A stretch of DNA of 64,000 nt, from the NCBI GenBank assembly GCA_965208275.1, contig OZ242331.1, forward strand, positions 4,092,001 through 4,156,000, in the 5' to 3' direction. Below the pieces are notes generated by a model. It did no database searches, was not told the origin of the DNA, and saw nothing but the letters and a program-made list of their open reading frames with translations. This DNA is from Bin5 sp022827195 (GTDB lineage Bacteria; Chloroflexota; Anaerolineae; Caldilineales; Caldilineaceae). The position numbers and the translations under genes were made by a program. How positions within the stretch are numbered: position 1 is the stretch's first letter; each line of letters opens with the position of its first letter. This document shows, piece by piece, positions 1 through 9,292 of this stretch.

Positions 1-486
1 AGCCACTTTCCGGCCTGAAATGTCCCAAAACCGGGGCGAAATCTGTTCTGGGCAATATACGTACGATTCTTCTACGGTCCGCCTGTCCTGCTTCTCGGTT
101 GGTGGGAATCGATTTCCAACTCCGCTTTTTCATCCTGAAAATCCGCCCCTCATTACCCTGATACGGAAAGTTGATTCTGGCTCCCTCCCCGGCCGCCACT
201 TACTTCGGGCCTCCCTCAGTGGGGCCGGTTCCCGGGGCTCCACTCAACGCGGGCCACCAGCGCCTGCATCCTTCATCCTCTTTCCTCTGAGACCTACGCT
301 TTGATGCGGCGTGGCGTCGCGCCCGCTGCCTAGCGGAAGCATCCTCCCCAATTCCTCTGATTCAACTCCAGAATTTCTCCAGATTGCAAGAGTACACTGT
401 AGGAGAGTCAGGAAGGTGGCTGCGATTTAGCCAATCGTATTACCCGATCTTCAGCTTACAGTGCTGCCCGTTCAGGAGACAGAGAA
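1..486. other. leading non-coding stretch
   Basis: No convincing gene is seen. The short open frames here lack family-like sequence and a ribosome-binding site. The last part (about 400-486) is the leader of the efflux operon and ends with a purine-rich CAGGAGACAGAG just before the first ATG. Confidence 0.5.
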
Positions 487-1290
487 ATGGCTGGTTCTTC
501 GGTGCTGCTCGACATGCAAAACATAACGAAAGTCTATCAGATGGGGAAGACAAAAGTACCTGCTTTGGACGGCGTTTCCCTTTCAATAGAGGAAGGAGAA
601 TACGTGGCGATCGTCGGCACCAGTGGTTCAGGCAAAAGCACGCTGATGAACATCATCGGTCTGTTGGACAGCCCCACGGAGGGTGTTTTTCAGATCCAAG
701 GCCATAGGGCCAACGACCTGACCGGCAGACAGCTGGCGGATCTGCGCAACAGGGAGATCGGATTTGTATTTCAGCAGTTTAACCTGTTGGCGCGTACACC
801 TGCCTGGCGCCAGGTGGAGCTGCCGCTTTTCTACGCCAACGTCGCTCGCGGTACTGCGCGCGAGCAGGCGCTGGAGGCATTGGCGCAGGTGGGCCTGGCC
901 GAACGCGCAGACCACAGACCGGAGGAGCTTTCCGGTGGACAGCAGCAGAGGGTGGCGATCGCCCGCGCGCTCGTAAACCGGCCCAGCCTGCTGCTGGCGG
1001 ACGAACCGACCGGCGCGCTCGACACCCGAACCGGCGAAGAGGTGATGACGCTTTTTGAGAAGTTGCACCGTGAAGGGCTGACGCTTGTCATCATTACGCA
1101 CGACCAGGAGGTCGCCGAACGGGCCCGCCGCGTAATAGCGATGCGAGACGGGGTTATCATTTCCGATTCAGACGCGGCGGTTGCCGCTGTAAGCGGCGAT
1201 CAAAACGGGCTGAACGACGCCGCGCCTGCGCCGCTGCCGCGGCCCGTAGCGATAGAGCAGAATGAGGAAAAGATGTATGAAGCTGTTTAG
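487..1290 (+). CDS. MacB/LolD-type ABC transporter ATP-binding protein
   Basis: Cytoplasmic ATPase of a MacB/LolCDE-type exporter, 267 aa. Visible motifs are Walker A GTSGSGKST (about 44-52), Q-loop FVFQQF (about 94-99), signature LSGGQ (148-152), Walker B LLLADEP (168-174) and the switch His in ITHDQ. The first 225 residues cover the whole ABC domain. The last 40 are a Pro/Ala-rich tail that is longer than usual. Start ATG 487 follows CAGGAGACAGAGAA. The 3' end overlaps the permease start by 14 bases, so the two are probably translationally coupled. Together with the permease and the HlyD-type adaptor it forms a MacAB-like efflux or mechanotransmission system. The substrate cannot be read from sequence; peptides, lipids or macrolides are typical for the family. 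Confidence 0.93.
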   Translation: MAGSSVLLDMQNITKVYQMGKTKVPALDGVSLSIEEGEYVAIVGTSGSGKSTLMNIIGLLDSPTEGVFQIQGHRANDLTGRQLADLRNREIGFVFQQFNLLARTPAWRQVELPLFYANVARGTAREQALEALAQVGLAERADHRPEELSGGQQQRVAIARALVNRPSLLLADEPTGALDTRTGEEVMTLFEKLHREGLTLVIITHDQEVAERARRVIAMRDGVIISDSDAAVAAVSGDQNGLNDAAPAPLPRPVAIEQNEEKMYEAV

Positions 1291-2515
1291 ATATTTCCCG
1301 GTCGCGGTGGATAGCATCGCCGCCAACAAGATGCGGGCCAGCTTGACGATGCTGGGAATTATAATCGGCGTGGCCGCGGTCCTGTCAATACTGGGTGTGG
1401 GACGCGGCGCGTCGGCAAGTATCCTGGACGAAGTTGCCAGCCAGGGCACGACACGCTTGACGATCAGCCCGAGCACGGAGAGCGAGGGAGAGGGCGCCGG
1501 CACCCCTGTTCAGACGTTGACTATGGGGGACGTAAAAGCGCTTTCCGACGCCGCCTTCCATCCGGATGTTGTTGAAGTCGTGCCCCAATATGGAGGCAAC
1601 ATCCCGCTGGTCGCCGGCAGCAACAACAAGCAGACCCGGGTGACAGGGACGACTGCTGATTATGCCGAAGTCCACAGACTGGAGATGGCCGAAGGCCGCT
1701 TTCTTACGGAGGACGAGATCGCCCAGATGAGCAATGTAATCGTCATCGGGGCGACTGTGGCGACCGATCTTTTTGAGCGCATGCAGGTGGTAGGCGAAAG
1801 CGTGCGCATCGACGGCGAACCGTTCACGGTCGTCGGGGTGCTGGAAGAAAGCGGCAACGCGGGTTTCGGCAGCAATGACGACAGTGGGTTCATCCCAATT
1901 GGCGCGGCCCACGGACGCATCTTCAATGTTCCCCGCTATCGGGGCGAATACATTGTGACGTCTGTGTCGGCGAATGCGGTAAGTGAAGAGCGGGTGGAGG
2001 CAGCCGAGCTGCAGATCGAACAGACCTTGCGACTGCGCCACGGACTCGGCGCGGACGACGACAATGACTTTACCATCAGCACGCAGGCCAGCCTGCTGGA
2101 CACGATCGGCAGCGTTACCAATACACTTACGCTGCTTTTGAGCAGCATCGCTGCCATCAGCCTGGTGGTGGGCGGAATCGGAATCATGAACATCATGCTT
2201 GTATCGGTGACCGAACGCACCAAGGAGATCGGCCTGCGCAAGGCGCTGGGCGCGCACACCAGCGACGTGTTGCTGCAGTTTCTGATTGAGTCGCTGGTAC
2301 TGACGTTACTTGGAGGCCTGATTGGAATCGCCATCAGCTACGGCATAGCCCTGCTGGTGCAGAGAATCCCCAACTTCCCAATCGACCTTCTGATAGGGGT
2401 CGACGCGCTGATCCTGGCTGTGGGTGTCAGCGCCGGTTGCGGGCTGATTTTCGGGCTGTACCCGGCGATGCGTGCGACCCGGTTGGACCCGATCGAGGCG
2501 CTGCGATATGAGTGA
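1277..2515 (+). CDS. MacB-like ABC transporter permease (FtsX domain)
   Basis: Integral membrane partner of the preceding ATPase, 412 aa from ATG 1277. This start is preferred over ATG 1262 because GAGGAAAAG lies directly upstream. Architecture is MacB-like: an N-terminal cytoplasmic segment and TM1 (about residues 13-38, containing MLGIIIGVAAV), a periplasmic MacB_PCD domain of about 230 residues, then three C-terminal TM helices (about 280-305, 330-355, 370-395) forming the FtsX domain. The segment after TM2 (SVTERTKEIGLRKALGA) is the family's conserved coupling region. It lies in an operon with the ATPase and the adaptor, as in macAB-tolC-like loci, although no outer-membrane channel gene is nearby. 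Confidence 0.92.
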   Translation: MKLFRYFPVAVDSIAANKMRASLTMLGIIIGVAAVLSILGVGRGASASILDEVASQGTTRLTISPSTESEGEGAGTPVQTLTMGDVKALSDAAFHPDVVEVVPQYGGNIPLVAGSNNKQTRVTGTTADYAEVHRLEMAEGRFLTEDEIAQMSNVIVIGATVATDLFERMQVVGESVRIDGEPFTVVGVLEESGNAGFGSNDDSGFIPIGAAHGRIFNVPRYRGEYIVTSVSANAVSEERVEAAELQIEQTLRLRHGLGADDDNDFTISTQASLLDTIGSVTNTLTLLLSSIAAISLVVGGIGIMNIMLVSVTERTKEIGLRKALGAHTSDVLLQFLIESLVLTLLGGLIGIAISYGIALLVQRIPNFPIDLLIGVDALILAVGVSAGCGLIFGLYPAMRATRLDPIEALRYE

Positions 2516-2659
2516 TGATCTTGTTGAGAAACCCGGTGAAGGACCGGCTGTTGTAGGTGCCGGCGGAAAGCAGGACAGGTTCTCCTGCGGTTGCAAGTCA
2601 TGTACAGCGGATTTCGGAACGGACGGCAGATACCTGCGTCATTTGGAAGGAGCATTCCT

Positions 2660-4300
2660 ATGAACTGGAAACATATTCTACCTATTCTATGCGCCGTGGT
2701 GGCTGGCGTCGCGCTCGGCGCCGGCTTTGCAGGTTTCTCGGGACAGATTGTGCCGGAACGGACGGCAGCAGGAAGGGCGTTGGCAGCCGTAACGGAACCG
2801 GCAACTGAAACGGTGCCGGCAGTCAGCGTTGGGACCACGCTTATTCGCCCCGCGGACTCGGCGGTAGACCGCGTCACCGCGGCCGGCAATATCGAGCTTG
2901 TAGACACACAGCAGGTGGTTGCACGGGTCAACGGCTACGTAGACGAGGTGCTGGTGGAAGTTGGCGACGTGGTCAGCAGCGGTGATCTGCTGGTGGCGCT
3001 GGACCGGGACGACCTGCGCAGGGCGGTGGACCAGGCCCGCATCAATCTGACGTCGGCTGAACTACAGCTTGAAAATCTGTTGGCGAACGCCAGCGCGGCT
3101 GAGCTTGCCGCGGCGGCGGCGGAGCTGAAGTCGGCCGAGGAAAATCTGGCCGAAGTGCAGAACGGCGCCAGCGAAGGGGAGCTGGCCGCGGCGCGAAGCA
3201 ACGCCGCCTCCGCATGGGCGAGATACGATGACCTTCGGAATGGGGCCAGCGAAAATGAACGGATCCAGTTGGCGGCGGCGGTGGAAAACGCACACGTAGC
3301 CATGCAGGAAGCCCAGACTGAGTATGACAAGGTCGCTTGGCGCGAGGATGTAGGAATGACGCGGCAGGCGGCCCAGCTGCAGCAGGCGACAATCTCCTAC
3401 GGATCGGCGCTAGCGGCCTACGAGGAGGCGGTTGCGCCGGCCTCAAAAGCGGATTTGCAGTCGGCACTAGGCCAGGCCCAGACCGCGCAGCAGCAGTTGG
3501 ATGATCTGCTGGCCGGACCGACGGCCGTGAACATGGCGGCAGCGGAGTCGCAGGTCGCCGCTGCCCAGTCCAGACTGGATACGCTGTTACGCGGCGCGGA
3601 TGAAACGGATATCGAACTGGCGCGGTTGGCGATCGAACAGGCGCAGCTAACCCTGCTGGAGGCAAGGCTCGACCTGGTCAAAGCGGAGCTGGTCGCTCCG
3701 GCTGCGGGAACTGTTTTGCGGGTCAATGTCGCTGAAAGCGACCGGCTTTCAGCGGGAACCGTCGCGATCACGATAGCGAACCTGAGCCAACTGCAGTTGA
3801 CGATCGATGTCGCCGAAGTCGATATTCCCAAAATCAGCGTCGGTCAGCTGGCGGACGTAACGATCGACGCCTTTCCCGAAAGCGTGTTTGCCGGGATGAT
3901 CAGCGGCATCGAACCATCGAGCAGCGCCCAGGAGGGGGTGATCGACTTCCCGGTGACGGTGCGGCTGATCGATGAGGGCCTGACGGGGGTGCGGCCGGGC
4001 ATGACGGCTGTTGCCACCCTGCGCAGCGAAACAGCGGCGACCCGCTGGCTGGTGCCCACGACCGCAGTTCAGGATAACGACGGCGAGACTGTGGTGATGA
4101 AGTCGAGAGACGAAGATGCGCTGCCGGTCGCCGTAGTGGTGGAAGGCGTTCAGGGTGAATGGACTGTTGTTCGTTCAACACAGTTGCAGAGCGGCGATGA
4201 AGTATTCGGCGCCACCACCTTCGTCAAACAGGAGGATGAATGGATTCCCTTTTCGGGGCCGCCTCCGGGCGCTCCCGGCGCCGGCGGCAGGTCTCCCTAG
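2660..4300 (+). CDS. HlyD/MacA-like efflux adaptor with long coiled coil
   Basis: Membrane-anchored adaptor (periplasmic/extracytoplasmic), 546 aa. ATG 2660 is chosen because GGAAGGAG sits just upstream and the protein then opens with a classic anchor helix (HILPILCAVVAGVALGAGF). A first half lipoyl/barrel-sandwich segment (about 75-120, VVARVNGYVDEVLVEVGDVV) is followed by about 200 residues of Ala/Glu/Gln-rich helical hairpins with recurring NGAS/LLxGA turns. The second half lipoyl (VAPAAGTVLRVNVAESDRL) and a beta-barrel plus membrane-proximal domain follow. The hairpin is longer than in E. coli MacA. It lies about 145 bases downstream of the permease in the same direction and probably pairs with it. 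Confidence 0.9.
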   Translation: MNWKHILPILCAVVAGVALGAGFAGFSGQIVPERTAAGRALAAVTEPATETVPAVSVGTTLIRPADSAVDRVTAAGNIELVDTQQVVARVNGYVDEVLVEVGDVVSSGDLLVALDRDDLRRAVDQARINLTSAELQLENLLANASAAELAAAAAELKSAEENLAEVQNGASEGELAAARSNAASAWARYDDLRNGASENERIQLAAAVENAHVAMQEAQTEYDKVAWREDVGMTRQAAQLQQATISYGSALAAYEEAVAPASKADLQSALGQAQTAQQQLDDLLAGPTAVNMAAAESQVAAAQSRLDTLLRGADETDIELARLAIEQAQLTLLEARLDLVKAELVAPAAGTVLRVNVAESDRLSAGTVAITIANLSQLQLTIDVAEVDIPKISVGQLADVTIDAFPESVFAGMISGIEPSSSAQEGVIDFPVTVRLIDEGLTGVRPGMTAVATLRSETAATRWLVPTTAVQDNDGETVVMKSRDEDALPVAVVVEGVQGEWTVVRSTQLQSGDEVFGATTFVKQEDEWIPFSGPPPGAPGAGGRSP

Positions 4301-4469
4301 TAGTCGAGAGCGCAGTGGGGGCGGGAGCGGCGCAGGCTGCAGGAACAGATTACGCTGGATCAGCCAGGGCTCGTGTTCGGAAAATCTAAGCGGTACAGAC
4401 ACGAAGGACCCCGACCCAATGCCGGTCGAACTACTTGCCCTTGCAGAAGGAACCAGCTATAACGGGCCT

Positions 4470-5171
4470 ATGCCGGAAGAACATATTCTGATTGTTGACG
4501 ACGACCGCGAAATCGTGCGCCTGCTCAGGAGTTATCTGGAGCGGGAGCGGTACGCCGTATCTGTCGCCTATGACGGCGAAACCGCTCTAAGTGCGTTACG
4601 GAGGGAGTCGCCTGACTTGATGTTGCTGGATCTGATGCTGCCGGACAAGGACGGCTGGGAGATCACTCGCACAGTCCGCGGCGACGAGAAACTGGCCGAC
4701 ACGCTGATCATCATGCTGACGGCACGGGTCGAGGATACGGACAAAATCATAGGCCTGGAACTGGGCGCGGACGATTATGTCACAAAACCGTTCAATCCCC
4801 GCGAAGTGGTAGCGCGGGTACGGGCGCTGCTACGGCGTACGAAGCGGGCGACGCCGCGGGCGAAGCGGTTGGTCGTTGGCACTCTACAAATGGATGTGGA
4901 GCGCCGGAACGTACAGGTGCGGGGCACAACTGCGCAATTGACACCGACGGAATTCAGTCTGCTGCAGACGCTAATGGAAAGCCCTGCCTACGTCTTCACA
5001 CGCACCGAGCTGATGGAGAAGGCATTGGGGTACGACTATAGCGGGGTGGATCGGATGTTGGACAGCCACATTAGAAACCTGCGCCGCAAAATCGAGAGCG
5101 ATCCTCGCAAGCCAGAGCTTATCCAGACAGTCTACGGAGTTGGTTACAGGCTGGCCGGAGAGCGGCAATGA
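4470..5171 (+). CDS. OmpR/PhoB-family response regulator
   Basis: Two-component response regulator, 233 aa. The receiver domain (about 1-120) has the acidic cluster DDD at 10-12, the phospho-acceptor Asp54 in LLDLMLPDKDG, Thr and Lys of the switch (MLTARVED, VTKPFNP), and a C-terminal winged-helix DNA-binding domain (about 130-230) ending VYGVGYRLAG. An ATG at 4470 gives a family-length protein. The frame is open farther upstream (ATG 4419 and 4155), but those extensions carry no domain and overlap the adaptor end. Its stop overlaps the start of the kinase (ATGA), so the pair is co-translated. Placement behind the MacAB-like genes suggests it controls them. Confidence 0.93.
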   Translation: MPEEHILIVDDDREIVRLLRSYLERERYAVSVAYDGETALSALRRESPDLMLLDLMLPDKDGWEITRTVRGDEKLADTLIIMLTARVEDTDKIIGLELGADDYVTKPFNPREVVARVRALLRRTKRATPRAKRLVVGTLQMDVERRNVQVRGTTAQLTPTEFSLLQTLMESPAYVFTRTELMEKALGYDYSGVDRMLDSHIRNLRRKIESDPRKPELIQTVYGVGYRLAGERQ

Positions 5172-6643
5172 ACCGTCTATGGGTACGGCTGAGCCTGGCT
5201 ATCGCGGCGCTCATAATCATCAGTTTTGGAGCAATCTTGTACACGGCGCGACTGTACTTCGCCGAAGACAATCTGCGCTCGCAGGTTCTTTTCTATTTTT
5301 CCAGAGAGGCTGGCCTGATCGATCGATTGGAGGAGTATTATGGCGGGCGCGGAAGTTGGGATGGCGTTTCGCCCTTGCTGGAAGCCGCTGATTCCGCGCT
5401 CTTTTTCAACGCCGCCAACAGGACAATCCTCGTACTGACAGACCCGGAGGGCCAAGTCCTCTACACAACCGCCGGTCCAAACAGGCCGAGCCGCCTGGAG
5501 GCGTCCCTGTTACAAGAGGCACTCCCTATCAGCGTTGAAGGGCGTACCGTCGGTTTCCTCGACCTGATGCTCTGGGAAGACCCTCTGATTACCCATACGG
5601 CGCCAGATGACATCTCGCCAGGTCTTGCGGAGCGGGCCAGTGCGTTTCTGTTGCAGGTTCTTCTCATCGGCGCCGTTCTGGCAATCGCCTTCGGGATGCT
5701 GGTAAGCCGCTGGCTCTCTGCGCCCCTCATTCATCTTGTGAGCGGGACGCAGGCCATCGCCAGGCGCGATCTCAGCTTTCGGGTTGCCGAACAGGGAAGT
5801 GCTGAAATGCGTGAGGTTTCGAATTCCTTTAACAGAATGGCTGCCGCACTGGAAGACGCGGAAAAGCTGCGGCGCAGCATGCTGAACGATATTGCCCACG
5901 AACTACGCACTCCCCTCTCTGTTCTGGAAGGCAATCTGAGGGCGATTCTGGACGATGTCTACCCCCTCGAAAAAACGGAGATCGCCCGTCTGTACGATCA
6001 GACCCGCCATTTGCACCGGCTGGTTGACGATCTGCGACTATTGGCGCAGGCAGAGGCCCGCCAATTGCCGCTGCAGCGCAGTCCCAGTGATCTGGCAGTC
6101 TCACTGAAGGAGGTGGCAGAGCTTTTCTCTCCACTGGCGGGAGAAAAGAATATCTCCCTCGATACCAGCCTGCCGCGGTCATCCGTTCTTGCTGCCGTCG
6201 ACCGCGTGCGGTTCGCTCAAACTTTACAGAATCTTCTGACAAACGCATTACAGCACACGCCGGCCGGTGGGGTGATCGCGCTTTCCTTGCGGGCGGAAGA
6301 AGAGACAGCGACGATCACCGTGGCCGATAACGGTGACGGCATCGCATCGGAAGACATTGCACATGTTTTTGACCGGTTCTACCGGGTCGACAAAAGTCGA
6401 ACGCGAGATAGCGGAGGCGTTGGGCTGGGGTTGGCCATCGCACAGGCGCTTGTTGAGGCCCACGACGGAGAAATTGACGCGGCCAGTGCAGGGGTGGGGC
6501 AGGGGAGCACATTCACCATTCGGTTGCCACTGGTGCAGGACAAGCCCTTTCAGGAGATTGCACCTGCAACCAGGGATCGGCGGCGGACACCTCACAATGG
6601 GGGCCCTGACAGTCGCAGCCCTGAGATATCCTTGCCCCGCTGA
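5168..6643 (+). CDS. sensor histidine kinase (HAMP, HisKA, HATPase)
   Basis: Membrane histidine kinase of 491 aa, partner of the regulator with which it shares ATGA. TM1 lies at about residues 7-29, followed by an extracytoplasmic sensor segment of about 120 residues with no recognised fold. TM2 is at about 155-180 and HAMP at about 180-232. The dimerisation/phospho-acceptor helix carries His244 in NDIAHELRTPLS. The ATP-binding domain shows the N box (NLLTNALQHT), G1 (DNGDGI), F box (FDRFYR) and G2 (GVGLGLAIA). A tail of about 35 residues after the ATPase domain is low in recognisable structure. This is the terminal gene of the efflux/two-component operon. Cell-envelope stress or antimicrobial sensing is a reasonable guess for such a pairing. 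Confidence 0.93.
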   Translation: MNRLWVRLSLAIAALIIISFGAILYTARLYFAEDNLRSQVLFYFSREAGLIDRLEEYYGGRGSWDGVSPLLEAADSALFFNAANRTILVLTDPEGQVLYTTAGPNRPSRLEASLLQEALPISVEGRTVGFLDLMLWEDPLITHTAPDDISPGLAERASAFLLQVLLIGAVLAIAFGMLVSRWLSAPLIHLVSGTQAIARRDLSFRVAEQGSAEMREVSNSFNRMAAALEDAEKLRRSMLNDIAHELRTPLSVLEGNLRAILDDVYPLEKTEIARLYDQTRHLHRLVDDLRLLAQAEARQLPLQRSPSDLAVSLKEVAELFSPLAGEKNISLDTSLPRSSVLAAVDRVRFAQTLQNLLTNALQHTPAGGVIALSLRAEEETATITVADNGDGIASEDIAHVFDRFYRVDKSRTRDSGGVGLGLAIAQALVEAHDGEIDAASAGVGQGSTFTIRLPLVQDKPFQEIAPATRDRRRTPHNGGPDSRSPEISLPR

Positions 6644-7033
6644 CCCAGATCGTTGACCTATCAACAGAACCGGGCTTCACCCAAGCGAACCAGCCCCGCC
6701 GACATTTTGCCTTCGGCCAGCATGGCAGCCGGTTTTCCGCCGTTACCTCAATCTTCACGACATCCATTCCCTGAACTGCGGCCCAGGTTCGACCTCCCAT
6801 CTCAGCCTCTTTCGGGCACGATTCGCCTCCGCCCTTCCCGCCTCGACGCCCCGCAAACTAGGTGCGCCAGCCGCAGCCAATCAGGTAACGGTCAGATCTT
6901 ACCCAAGATCCGCCTCGCTCCCCGCCGCGCGCCGGTTCCCAGCGCATTGACTTTTCGTGTGCCGGTTCATATAATCTGGAGACCCGCCGCGCTTCCCGAA
7001 AGTTGAACGCCTTTTCGTACACCGAAGCCGATA
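6644..7033. other. intergenic region before carbamate kinase
   Basis: No gene is supported. Short open frames on both strands are Pro/Arg-rich and lack start signals. The right end contains the near-consensus promoter at 6947-6975 that is listed separately. Confidence 0.5.
6947..6975 (+). promoter_or_regulatory. sigma-70-type promoter for carbamate kinase/YgeW
   Basis: TTGACT at 6947-6952 and TATAAT at 6970-6975 are separated by exactly 17 bases. The carbamate kinase ATG is about 59 bases downstream of the -10 box. This is the best vegetative promoter match noticed in the window. Confidence 0.75.
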
Positions 7034-8032
7034 ATGCCTGATCGTGAATCCCCAATAACTGCCGAAAACAACACGGGACTCACAACCGACCTGGCCGTCG
7101 TTGCGATCGGAGGCAACTCCCTGATCGCCGACAGCAGCCGGCCGGAAATCGTTCACCAGTGGGATGCCGTGCATGAGACGACCGGGCAGATCGCCCAGAT
7201 GATCGAGGGTGGTTGGAAGGGCGTCGTGATCACGCACGGCAACGGGCCGCAGGTGGGGTTCATCCTGCGACGAAACGAACTGGCGCTGGGCGAAGTCCAC
7301 ACGATCCCCTTCAGCCTGGTTGTCGCAGATACGCAAGGAAGTATCGGCTTCATGCTGCAGCAGGCGCTCAATAACGACTTCCGCCAGCGACAGATACCGC
7401 GCGAGACCACAACCATCATAACGCAGACGCGGGTGGACGAGGACGACCCGGCCTTCGACAACCCTTCCAAGCCGATCGGCAGCTTCCTGGATGAAGCGAC
7501 GGCGCGCACATTTGAGGCCAGGGGTTGGCATGTTGTTGAGGACGCCGGGCGCGGCTGGCGGCGGGTTGTCCCCAGCCCGAGGCCGGTGGAGATTGTGGAA
7601 ATCGAGGCGGTTCGTCAGGCGATCGAAATGGACTGGGCAGTTGTGGCCTGCGGCGGCGGCGGCATACCGGTTGTGCGCGACACCGACGGCAAACTGCGGG
7701 GCGTCTCCGCGGTGATCGACAAGGACATGGCCAGCAGCCTGCTGGCAGTCGATTTGGCGGCCGACCTCTTTCTGATCAGCACCGGCGTGGAAAAGGTGGC
7801 GCTGCACTTTGGCACGCCGCAGCAGGTCGATCTGACCCAACTCACGGTTGCGGATGCAAAACGGTATCGGGAGGAGGGCCATTTCGCGGCCGGCAGCATG
7901 CAGCCAAAGATCGACGCATGCATCGAATTTCTGGAGAATAGCAGCAACCCACACGCCCGCTGCCTGATCACGAATCCGCAGAATCTTCAGCGGGCGCTGG
8001 CGGGCGAGACAGGGACAAGGATCAGTTTGTAG
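7034..8032 (+). CDS. carbamate kinase
   Basis: Amino-acid-kinase-fold enzyme, 332 aa, catalysing reversible ATP + carbamate = ADP + carbamoyl phosphate, normally in the ATP-forming direction. Seen: AIGGNSL near the N terminus, VITHGNGPQVG (about 70-80), the central ACGGGGIPV (about 210-218), VIDKDMASSLLA, and the C-terminal AGSMQPKIDA motif of carbamate kinases. Length matches ArcC/YqeA (about 310 aa). It lies directly upstream of a YgeW-type carbamoyltransferase, so the likely job is to harvest ATP from carbamoyl phosphate released there. YqeA is the E. coli paralogue in the purine-catabolism island. ArcC of the arginine deiminase route is the alternative, but no arginine deiminase is present in the window. 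Confidence 0.92.
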   Translation: MPDRESPITAENNTGLTTDLAVVAIGGNSLIADSSRPEIVHQWDAVHETTGQIAQMIEGGWKGVVITHGNGPQVGFILRRNELALGEVHTIPFSLVVADTQGSIGFMLQQALNNDFRQRQIPRETTTIITQTRVDEDDPAFDNPSKPIGSFLDEATARTFEARGWHVVEDAGRGWRRVVPSPRPVEIVEIEAVRQAIEMDWAVVACGGGGIPVVRDTDGKLRGVSAVIDKDMASSLLAVDLAADLFLISTGVEKVALHFGTPQQVDLTQLTVADAKRYREEGHFAAGSMQPKIDACIEFLENSSNPHARCLITNPQNLQRALAGETGTRISL

Positions 8033-8176
8033 TTTCCAGCTTTGCGTTTTCAGTTTTCAGTATCCGGCCGCGCCGCGCGTGGTGGGGGGCGGCCTTTCCG
8101 CTTAAGACACAAGTGGAGTTGCAGTTACTGAAAGCTGGATGGCAAACCAATAGATTGGAAAGAGGAGCAGGCACGA

Positions 8177-9154
8177 ATGCAGACGGATTTACGCGGTCGC
8201 AGTTTTATCGGCGATATGGACTTCTCAAAGGAGGAGATCGAGACGGTCCTGGATGTGGCACTGACCCTGAAACGGGAGCGTGCGCTGGGTATCGGCCATC
8301 CGCTTTTGCGCGACAAGGCGCTGGCAATGCTCTTCTTCTTCACCAGCACGCGCACGCGCTCCAGCTTTGAGGCGGGCATGGCGCAGCTGGGCGGACACGC
8401 GGCCTTCATCGACCACGAAACGACGCAGATCAGCCATGGCGACACCGGCAAGGAGATCGGCGAGATCTTCGGGCGCTACTACGACGGCATCGCCATCCGC
8501 CAGTGCGACTGGGGCATCGGCAACGGATACATCAACAGCGTGGCGGAGGCGAGCAGGGCGCCGGTGCTGAACATGCAGTGCGACATCTATCACCCGTTCC
8601 AGATCCTGGCCGATCTGATGACCATCGTCGAGAAGGTGGGCGATCCGCGCGGCAAGACGATCAATGTGAGCTGGGCGTATGCGAGCAGCTACCAGAAGCC
8701 GATTTCGGTGCCGCAAAGCCTGGTCTTGCAGATGACCCGCTTCGGGATGAACGTGCGGCTGACACATCCACCGGAATACAAGCTGATGCCGGACATCGTG
8801 CAGCAGGCCGAGGACAATGTGCGGCAACACGGCGGCAGCTTTGAAATCCTGGACGACTTCGATGCTGGGTTCAAGGGGGCGGACATTCTCTACCCGAAGA
8901 GTTGGGGCGCGCTGCTGACGACCGATGACGACGAAGAGAGCGCCCGGATCGGTAGCCAGTATACGGATTGGATAACCGATTCAAGACGTATGGCCCTGGC
9001 GAATGAGAACGCTCTGTATATGCACTGCCTGCCGGCGGACCGCAACATCGAGGTGACCGACGAGGTCATCGACGGCCCCCAGTCGATTGTCTACGATGAA
9101 GCGGAAAACCGCATGCACGCCCAGAAAGCGGTCATGGCGCTGACGATGCGGTAA
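8177..9154 (+). CDS. ygeW: YgeW-type knotted carbamoyltransferase
   Basis: Transcarbamylase of 325 aa, likely to be called ornithine carbamoyltransferase by automatic pipelines. The carbamoyl-phosphate loop STRTR is at 57-61, with HPFQ and MHCLPAD later. The second half follows E. coli YgeW as I recall it: CDI-HP, a WAY-SSY-KP-SVPQ loop of the kind that forms the trefoil knot in the YgeW/acetylornithine transcarbamylase group, MTRFGM, GGSF and DILYPKSWG in place of the ornithine-binding loop of true OTCases. The substrate of YgeW is not securely established. AAGAGGAGCAGG precedes ATG 8177. Placement behind carbamate kinase supports a carbamoyl-phosphate-yielding step, plausibly in purine-ring or ureide degradation together with the Mo hydroxylase genes at 25-32 kb. 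Confidence 0.82.
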   Translation: MQTDLRGRSFIGDMDFSKEEIETVLDVALTLKRERALGIGHPLLRDKALAMLFFFTSTRTRSSFEAGMAQLGGHAAFIDHETTQISHGDTGKEIGEIFGRYYDGIAIRQCDWGIGNGYINSVAEASRAPVLNMQCDIYHPFQILADLMTIVEKVGDPRGKTINVSWAYASSYQKPISVPQSLVLQMTRFGMNVRLTHPPEYKLMPDIVQQAEDNVRQHGGSFEILDDFDAGFKGADILYPKSWGALLTTDDDEESARIGSQYTDWITDSRRMALANENALYMHCLPADRNIEVTDEVIDGPQSIVYDEAENRMHAQKAVMALTMR

Positions 9155-9292
9155 CTGCAGTGGTCGGTAGTCAGTGGCCAGTTGTCAGTGGCCAGTAACT
9201 GCAACTGCTTTATCCACGAATCTGCACGAATTGACACGAAAACTGCAGCGGCAAACTGCGGCGGCCGCGTACACGGGTGGTGTTCCTGGCAA
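9155..9292. repeat. composite intergenic repeat upstream of fabF
   Basis: A dense mixture of CAGTGGCCAG/CTGCAG-type words with a unit reading TCCACGAATCTGCACGAATT followed by GACACGAA at about 9214-9241. Its reverse complement resembles the sequence at about 15518-15541. The part GGCCGCGTACACGGGTGGTG (9263-9282) matches words in other gaps (14318, 15474, 18896, 26275). No coding potential. Confidence 0.7.

Noticed and set aside
20..304. Open frame at the left edge
   Set aside because: No ribosome-binding site, no family-like sequence, Pro/Ser/Arg composition of non-coding DNA.
6653..7006. Open frame between the histidine kinase and carbamate kinase
   Set aside because: Pro/Arg-rich, no start signal, and overlaps a strong promoter.
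8177..9154. Annotation as ornithine carbamoyltransferase
   Set aside because: The ornithine-binding loop is replaced by YPKSWG and the sequence follows YgeW through the knot region.
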